Shown: piece after piece, positions 58,979-64,000 of the stretch
How the letters are laid out: each line of letters begins with the position of its first letter
How positions within the stretch are numbered: position 1 is the first letter of the stretch
Source: Ktedonosporobacter rubrisoli
GTDB taxonomy: Bacteria; Chloroflexota; Ktedonobacteria; Ktedonobacterales; Ktedonobacteraceae
Direction: 5' to 3'
DNA length: 64,000 nt
Assembly (NCBI RefSeq): GCF_004208415.1
Contig: NZ_CP035758.1
Coordinates: 5,642,001-5,706,000, forward strand
Position numbers and translations under genes: made by a program
The notes under the pieces: generated by a model
Told to the model about the DNA's origin: nothing
What the model saw: the letters and a program-made list of their open reading frames with translations, nothing else
Database searches by the model: none

Positions 58979-60150
58979 AAATCGGCATTAATGCGCTCTT
59001 CTTTAAATATCCCGCCAGCGGCACTGGCCAATATATGTCTCATTTGATAGGCGCACTTAGCGAAATCGATACCCGCAATGAATATGTTTTATTGGGGCCA
59101 GAACCAGTCACCCAGGATAATGCGGCCACAGCTTTTCCTTATAAAGTGCAGCCTGTCCCGGGCATTGCGCTGAACAACAAGAATATCGAAAAAGTATTCT
59201 GGGAGCAGCTGACGGGGCCTGCAGCCGCCCTGAAGGCGGGCGTAGACATCTTTCATGTTCCCTATTTCGCTCCCCCTTTGTTGCCACGCACGACAACCGT
59301 CGTCACGATTCACGATGTCATCCCTATGCGTCTGCCCGCTTACCAGCCAGATGGCAAGGTCAAGGCCTATATGAATCTTGTCTCACGCGCCTCGCACAAC
59401 GCCACCCTGATTATTACGGTCTCCCAACATGCCAAACAGGATATTGTCGATGCGCTCAGGATACCAGCCGAACGCATTCGCGTCATTTATGAGGCCGCCG
59501 GCGAGGAATATCAGCCGGTCAGCGATCCCGAGAGGCTGGCCCGCGCCAGGGCACGCTATGGCGTTGGAGAGCGCTATATCTTCTATCTGGGCGGCCTGGA
59601 TCAGCGCAAAAACGTCCCGCAGCTGGTTCGCGCCTTTGCGCATCTACACCGCCAGATCGGCGATCCCCATCTTCAACTGCTGATTGCCGGCAATCCCGAC
59701 AAGCATAAAGGGCCGCTCTTTCCGGACCCGCGCCCCGTCGCCGCTGAGCTAGGCATGGATGGTCAGATCATCTACCGCTACATCGAAGAGGAAGATAAGC
59801 CAGCCCTCTACAGCGGAGCCAGCATTTTCGTCTTTCCATCCCTTTACGAAGGCTTTGGACTCGATCCCCTCGAAGCCATGAGCTGCGGAGCTCCCGTGGT
59901 CTGCTCAAATCGCACCTCCCTGCCAGAAGTTGTGGGAGATGCCGCCATCAGTGTTGATCCCGAAGATACCAGAGCCCTGGTTGAAGCCATGCGCAAAGTG
60001 CTCAGTGATAGCGAGCTGCAGGCCGCTCTACGCACGCGCTCTCTGGAACGCGCCCGGCAGTTTAGCTGGCAGAAAACCGCGACCGAGACCACTGCCGTGT
60101 ACGAAGAAGCCTTCGCACACAGCAAGGTTCGCTCACGAAGAAAGAGGTAG
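58975..60150 (+). CDS. GT4-family glycosyltransferase 2
   Basis: A 391-residue paralogue of the preceding enzyme, starting MKIGINALFFKYPASGTGQYMSHLIGAL. Other blocks: VVTIHDVIPMRLPAYQPDGKVKAYM, YIFYLGGLDQRKNVPQLVRAFAHL, DKPALYSGASIFVFPSLYEGFGLDPLEAMSCGAPVVCSNRTSLPEVVGDAAISVDPED. The donor-site E-x7-E motif (EGFGLDPLE) is intact. Translationally coupled to the first enzyme, and 10 bases from the third. Confidence 0.92.
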   Translation: MKIGINALFFKYPASGTGQYMSHLIGALSEIDTRNEYVLLGPEPVTQDNAATAFPYKVQPVPGIALNNKNIEKVFWEQLTGPAAALKAGVDIFHVPYFAPPLLPRTTTVVTIHDVIPMRLPAYQPDGKVKAYMNLVSRASHNATLIITVSQHAKQDIVDALRIPAERIRVIYEAAGEEYQPVSDPERLARARARYGVGERYIFYLGGLDQRKNVPQLVRAFAHLHRQIGDPHLQLLIAGNPDKHKGPLFPDPRPVAAELGMDGQIIYRYIEEEDKPALYSGASIFVFPSLYEGFGLDPLEAMSCGAPVVCSNRTSLPEVVGDAAISVDPEDTRALVEAMRKVLSDSELQAALRTRSLERARQFSWQKTATETTAVYEEAFAHSKVRSRRKR

Positions 60151-60160
60151 AAGGACGACA

Positions 60161-61327
60161 ATGCGTGTATTAATGATTTCCAAAGCGCTGGTTTCAGGCA
60201 CATCCCAGCGTAAGCTAGAAGAAATTGCCAGGTGCCCAGACGTGGAGCTCACGCTCGTCACGCCGCCCTACTGGCACCATGACGATGGCAGCAAACTGAT
60301 GCTTGAGCGCCTCTATACCGAGGGCTACCGCATGATCGTCACCTCGATGGCTCTCAATGGCAACTATCATTTGCATTATTATCCCCAACTGGGCCGGATC
60401 ATGAAAGAGGTGCGCCCGGAGATTGTGCATATCGACGAGGAACCGTATAACTTTGCCACCTTTCATGCCATGCTCCTGGCACGCCAGCATAAAGCCAAAG
60501 CGCTCTTCTTTACCTGGCAGAACCTCTACCGCAACTATCCACCACCATTCCGCCAGATCGAGCTCTATAACTATCATCACGCCGCCTTTGCCCTGGCCGG
60601 CAACCGCGACGCCGTTGAGATCCTCAAGCGCAAGGGCTATAATGGCCGCGTGCAGGTCATCCCTCAGTTTGGCTTCGACACCGAGATCTACAAGCGCAGC
60701 GCGCCCCGTCAGCCACGACAGGCCGGCGATCCCTTTACCATCGGCTTTCTTGGTCGCCTGAAAGAAGAAAAAGGGCTGCCCTTGATCATCGATGCGCTCA
60801 GCACGCTTCCCGACTTTTGCCGCGCCGTGTTCATCGGCAACGGTCCCATGAAAAGCGCGCTGGAAGAGCAGGCCGCGCGTCTGGGTATCGCCGAGCGCGT
60901 TAGTTTCAAGCCGAGCGTGCCCACTTCCCAGGTGCCGCGCGAGATAGAGCAATGGGACGTACATGTGCTCCCTTCTATCAGACAACCCAACTGGATTGAG
61001 CAATTTGGCCGCACGCTGGCCGAGGCCATGGCCTGCGAAACTCCCGTAATTGGCTCAAATTTAGGAGAGATACCTTATGTGATAGGAGATGCCGGCCTGG
61101 TCTTTCAGGAAGGCGATGTCCAGGACTTGAGCGCCTGCATCCGTAAATTACTTGACAATCCAGCACTCTACGCGGACCTGGCCAGCCGTGGCCGCCAACG
61201 CGTCCTCGACAACTATACCCAGGAACAGATCGCGCGCCAGACCTATGATGTATACTGTCAGATGTTAGGCGTTGCATCTGACCTATCGCAGCAACCCGAG
61301 GCGAGCGCCAAGCGTAGAAAAGGGTGA
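60161..61327 (+). CDS. GT4-family glycosyltransferase 3
   Basis: A 388-residue enzyme, more distant from the other two. It starts MRVLMISKALVSGTSQRKLEEIARCPDVELTLVTPPYWHHDDG, with HIDEEPYNFATFHAMLLARQ and FTIGFLGRLKEEKGLPLIIDAL, and a donor site WIEQFGRTLAEAMACETPVIGSNLGEIPYVIGDAGLVF. The first acidic residue of the usual E-x7-E pair appears as EQFGRTLAE. Start ATG 60161 follows AGAAGGACG; the longer frame from 59930 overlaps the second enzyme. It probably completes the same glycan pathway. Confidence 0.9.
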   Translation: MRVLMISKALVSGTSQRKLEEIARCPDVELTLVTPPYWHHDDGSKLMLERLYTEGYRMIVTSMALNGNYHLHYYPQLGRIMKEVRPEIVHIDEEPYNFATFHAMLLARQHKAKALFFTWQNLYRNYPPPFRQIELYNYHHAAFALAGNRDAVEILKRKGYNGRVQVIPQFGFDTEIYKRSAPRQPRQAGDPFTIGFLGRLKEEKGLPLIIDALSTLPDFCRAVFIGNGPMKSALEEQAARLGIAERVSFKPSVPTSQVPREIEQWDVHVLPSIRQPNWIEQFGRTLAEAMACETPVIGSNLGEIPYVIGDAGLVFQEGDVQDLSACIRKLLDNPALYADLASRGRQRVLDNYTQEQIARQTYDVYCQMLGVASDLSQQPEASAKRRKG

Positions 61328-61527
61328 GCCAAGCTGACATCAGTTAGCTTACTCACGCAATGGGCAAGTTCTCTCGAACGAGGCAGCCATTAAAGGATAG
61401 AGGATGGGATACCACTTGCTAGCGGACACGCCACAGTCCAGCACACCAGTGCCAATTCTTTCCTTCTCACTTTGAGAGACGAAAAAACTTGCCTACAAGG
61501 TTTATTAGGAATATAAGATAGTGGTGC

Positions 61528-61583
61528 CTGGCAGCAGAAGCAGAGGAGAAAGAAAAAAGTCAACCTTCTGCTCTCGCTGCCAG
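61528..61583 (+). promoter_or_regulatory. Leader hairpin before the S9 peptidase gene
   Basis: CTGGCAGC (61528-61535) and GCTGCCAG (61576-61583) are perfect complements, extended by AGAAGCAG/CTTCTGCT nearby. It lies 27 bases before the peptidase start and may influence expression or end the preceding operon. The purine-rich loop contains AAAGAAAAAAG. Confidence 0.35.
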
Positions 61584-61609
61584 TTGCGCCACATAGCAGG
61601 AGCGATTTT

Positions 61610-63454
61610 ATGTCAACACCACCTGTTGCCCTGATACCGCGCGAAATCCTATTCGGCAACCCTGCCAGAACCAGCCCACAGGTATCGCCAGACGGCAAAA
61701 AAATGGCTTACCTGGCTCCCGTCAACAATGTCCTCAACGTCTGGGTAGGTACAATTGGCAGCGATGACTACCAACCTGTCACGCAGGATGTGGACCGCGG
61801 CATACGCTTCTATTTCTGGGCCGCTGATAATAAACATATCCTCTACATACAGGATGTTGGCGGCAATGAGAACTGGCGCCTCTACGCCACTAACCTTGAA
61901 AGCAAGGAGACGCGCGATCTCACCCCTTTTGAGAACATGCAGGTTCAGTTCATCAAGCGGGACAAACATTTTCCCAACGAGCTCCTCATTGGCATGAACA
62001 AAGATAACCCCCAGGTTCACGATGCTTATCATCTCGACCTGAGCAGTGGAGAACTGAGCCAGGTTGCCAAAAATCCGGGCAATGTGGCAGGCTGGGAGGC
62101 CGACGCCCAGCTTAAGATACGCAGCTGCGTCACAACCCATCCCGATGGCTCATTAGAGCTACACGTCCGCGAGAGCGAAGAGAGCGAATGGAAAAAGCTG
62201 GTCACCTGGGACCCCAACGATTCCCTCGGCAGCGGTCCGATCGCCTTTACGCTTGATGGCAAGTCTATTTATCTTGAGGACTCGCGCAACGCCAATGCGG
62301 GGCGCCTCGTCAAGCTAAATATTGCGAACGACGAGATCACCATCATTGCCGAAGATCCCCAATACGACGTTGGCAATGTCATCATTCATCCCGACACCTA
62401 CGAGATCCAGGCCGTCGCCTTCTTCAAAGATCGCGTCGAATGGAGCGTCCTTGACGAGGCGATAGCAGCCGACTTTGCCAGGATCAGGGCCATCCAAAAG
62501 GGCGATTTCTCGATTACCAGCCGCGACAATGCTGACAAGACCTGGATCGTCTCCTTCACCATAGACAATGGGCCGGTCCAATATTACTCCTACAATCGCC
62601 AGACGCAAAAGGCTGAATTTCTCTTTGATAGCCAGCCAGATCTCAATAACTATACGCTGGCCCAGATGGAGCCCGTTACCTTCACAGCGCGCGACGGATT
62701 GACCATCCACGGCTATCTGACTCGGCCAGTAGGCGAGAATCAGAAAAACCTGCCGCTCGTCCTTGACGTCCACGGCGGCCCATGGGCACGCGACACCTGG
62801 GGCTATAATCCCGGCGCCCAGTGGTTTGCTAATCGTGGCTATGCCTGCTTGCAGATCAACTTCCGCGGTTCCACCGGCTATGGCAAAGATTTTCTGAACG
62901 CCGGCAACAAAGAATGGGGCCGCAACATGCACAACGATCTTGTGGATGGCGTCAAATGGGCCATCGAGCAAGGCATTGCCAATCCGCAAAAAGTTGCCAT
63001 CTTTGGCGGGTCCTATGGGGGCTATGCCGCCCTCGTCGGAGCTACCTTTACTCCCGACCTCTTCTGCTGCGCAGTAGATATCGTCGGGCCCAGCAATCTC
63101 ATCACCCTGATTAAAACTATCCCTCCTTACTGGTCTACCTTCCTGGCCACTTTCCATACCCGCGTCGGGAATCCCGAGACCGAGGAGGAATTCTTAAAAT
63201 CACGTTCGCCGCTATTCAAGGTAGACCAGATCCGCATTCCCATGCTGATCGCCCAGGGAGCCAACGACCCGCGCGTCAAGCAGGCCGAATCCGAGCAAAT
63301 CGTCGCCGCCATGAAAGAAAAGGGCATTGAGCACGAATATATGCTCTTCCCCGACGAAGGTCATGGCTTCGCTAAGCCCGAGAACCGCCTCAAATTCTAC
63401 GCCGCAGCCGAAAAATTCCTTGCCACACACCTTGGCGGCCGTTATGAGGAGTAA
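61610..63454 (+). CDS. S9-family prolyl-oligopeptidase-like serine peptidase
   Basis: A 614-residue protein. Residues 1-345 are a propeller-like domain (VSPDGKKMAYLAPVNNVLNVWV, YFWAADNKHILYIQDVGGNENWRLY). The catalytic alpha/beta-hydrolase domain follows: LPLVLDVHGGPWARD (oxyanion region), CLQINFRGSTGYGKDFL, AIFGGSYGGYAALVG (Ser in G-G-S-Y-G-G), IAQGANDPRVKQAES (Asp) and FPDEGHGFAKPENR (His). The order and motifs match dipeptidyl/acylaminoacyl peptidases. No signal peptide is seen, so it is probably cytoplasmic. Ribosome site: AGCAGGAGCG. Confidence 0.94.
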   Translation: MSTPPVALIPREILFGNPARTSPQVSPDGKKMAYLAPVNNVLNVWVGTIGSDDYQPVTQDVDRGIRFYFWAADNKHILYIQDVGGNENWRLYATNLESKETRDLTPFENMQVQFIKRDKHFPNELLIGMNKDNPQVHDAYHLDLSSGELSQVAKNPGNVAGWEADAQLKIRSCVTTHPDGSLELHVRESEESEWKKLVTWDPNDSLGSGPIAFTLDGKSIYLEDSRNANAGRLVKLNIANDEITIIAEDPQYDVGNVIIHPDTYEIQAVAFFKDRVEWSVLDEAIAADFARIRAIQKGDFSITSRDNADKTWIVSFTIDNGPVQYYSYNRQTQKAEFLFDSQPDLNNYTLAQMEPVTFTARDGLTIHGYLTRPVGENQKNLPLVLDVHGGPWARDTWGYNPGAQWFANRGYACLQINFRGSTGYGKDFLNAGNKEWGRNMHNDLVDGVKWAIEQGIANPQKVAIFGGSYGGYAALVGATFTPDLFCCAVDIVGPSNLITLIKTIPPYWSTFLATFHTRVGNPETEEEFLKSRSPLFKVDQIRIPMLIAQGANDPRVKQAESEQIVAAMKEKGIEHEYMLFPDEGHGFAKPENRLKFYAAAEKFLATHLGGRYEE

Positions 63455-63463
63455 GACAGTCTA

Positions 63464-64000
63464 ATGAACGATGACCCTATCATGGTCTTCGCAGGCAGCG
63501 GTAGCCCCCGGCTTACCGCTCGCATCTGCGAATATCTGCAGATCCCACAAGGCAAAAACGAGACGCTGCGCTTCTCAGATGGAAATACATTTGTGCGTAT
63601 CCTGGAGAATGTTCGTGGGCGGCGCGTCTATGTCGTGCAAACAACGGTATTTCCAGCCAATGACAACTTCATGGAGCTTCTCTTCTGGATCGACGCCCTC
63701 AAGCGCGCCGGAGCTGAATCAGTGACAGTGGTCATCCCTTACTTCAGCTATGCCAAAGGTGATAAAAAGGATGAGCCCCGCGTCTCTATTCGTGCCCGCG
63801 TCTGTGCAGACGCCATCGAAGTGGCCGGCGCCGATCGCGTAGTCACCATGGATCTGCACGCGCCCCAGATTCAGGGCTTTTTCCACAAGCCGGTAGACAA
63901 TCTGTATGCCTTGCCGATCATCGGGGAATGCATCAAGGGCATGCATCTTCAGGACATAGTGATTGTCTCTCCGGATGTTGGTTTCGCCAAGCAGGCACGC
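63464..64000 (+). CDS. prs: Ribose-phosphate pyrophosphokinase (PRPP synthetase), 5' part
   Basis: The first 179 codons lie in the window and run off the right edge; the frame is open throughout. The protein starts MNDDPIMVFAGSGSPRLTARICEYL, then LRFSDGNTFVRILENVRGRRVYVVQTT, NDNFMELLFWIDALKRAGAESVTVVIPYFSYAKGDKKDEPR, VVTMDLHAPQIQGFFHKPVDNLYALPI and VIVSPDVGFAKQA, which cover the ATP, Mg and ribose-phosphate sites. The ATP loop reads A-K-G-D-K-K-D where many bacteria have A-R-Q-D-R-K, and the last block lacks the G-G after D-x, so it is a divergent form. GAGGAG overlaps the stop of the peptidase gene, so the two genes may be coupled. Confidence 0.88.
   Translation, partial: MNDDPIMVFAGSGSPRLTARICEYLQIPQGKNETLRFSDGNTFVRILENVRGRRVYVVQTTVFPANDNFMELLFWIDALKRAGAESVTVVIPYFSYAKGDKKDEPRVSIRARVCADAIEVAGADRVVTMDLHAPQIQGFFHKPVDNLYALPIIGECIKGMHLQDIVIVSPDVGFAKQAR

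Noticed and set aside
61400..61440. Sequence GATGGGATACCACTTGC resembling a T-box antiterminator
   Set aside because: The conserved T-box core (G-G-T-G-G-x-A-C-C-x-C-G) is not matched, no specifier stem is evident, and the downstream gene is a peptidase, not an amino-acid or tRNA-synthetase gene.

Overview
The window looks like chromosomal DNA from a member of the Chloroflexota, most likely class Ktedonobacteria. This is an inference from moderate GC, densely packed genes on both strands, a menaquinone operon, large families of MarR/VOC/GNAT proteins, an ECF-like sigma factor with a Cys-rich C-terminal extension, and long alanine/arginine-rich proteins. No rRNA is present to settle it. Two tRNA genes (Ser-GCT and Trp-CCA) lie near 33.7-33.9 kb. 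There is no CRISPR array, no complete insertion sequence and no prophage.

Layout. 1-12 kb: an accessory region of small stand-alone genes (MarR regulator, monooxygenase-like, two VOC proteins, tautomerase, sigma factor, hydrolase, methyltransferase, GNAT, a PAS sensor kinase that has lost its phospho-acceptor histidine, DUF488), with at least two decayed gene fragments. 12-18.4 kb: a nitrate-reductase-type cluster (membrane cytochrome-like subunit, molybdopterin catalytic subunit, four-cluster ferredoxin, Rieske protein, small membrane protein, HPP-family putative nitrite transporter). 18.4-23.4 kb: a family B DNA polymerase, two small unknown genes and a duplicated-HTH/TPR regulator. 24-31.7 kb: a compact menF-D-H-B-C-E operon that makes the naphthoquinone head group of menaquinone. 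32-33.4 kb: a MoaD/ThiS-like protein paired with an Asp-box propeller protein. 33.7-35.2 kb: two tRNAs and two tandem HNH-nuclease paralogues. 35.2-43.8 kb, mostly minus strand: DUF4118 sensor kinase, DUF2182 membrane protein plus CsoR-type metal sensor, a ClpE-like chaperone behind two tandem CIRCE promoters, and two membrane proteins. 44-52 kb: acyl-CoA dehydrogenase, histidine phosphatase, ATP-grasp enzyme, prfA, HAD hydrolase, and a nicotinamidase-like hydrolase next to an NrtR-like Nudix regulator with a perfect palindromic operator candidate. 52.4-64 kb: a pseudokinase/DinG-type helicase fusion, a zinc-ribbon protein with GPGNYRDER repeats, a HIT protein, three GT4 glycosyltransferases, an S9 peptidase and the start of a PRPP synthetase gene.

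The most unusual items are: (i) the 1057-residue fusion of a catalytically dead Ser/Thr-kinase fold to an iron-sulfur DinG/XPD helicase, followed by a repeat-rich zinc-ribbon protein; (ii) two matching TGTCACA-N15-TGTC promoter candidates, one before the sigma-factor gene and one before the tautomerase gene, suggesting an autoregulated two-gene regulon; (iii) a duplicated CIRCE promoter; (iv) PHO-box-like 11-bp repeats between the HTH/TPR regulator and the men operon; (v) a nitrate-reductase catalytic subunit wired to Rieske and cytochrome-like membrane subunits.

Start codons were adjusted from the longest open frame wherever a clear Shine-Dalgarno sequence favoured an internal start. Functions are assigned from motifs and remembered family resemblance only; no database search was run.
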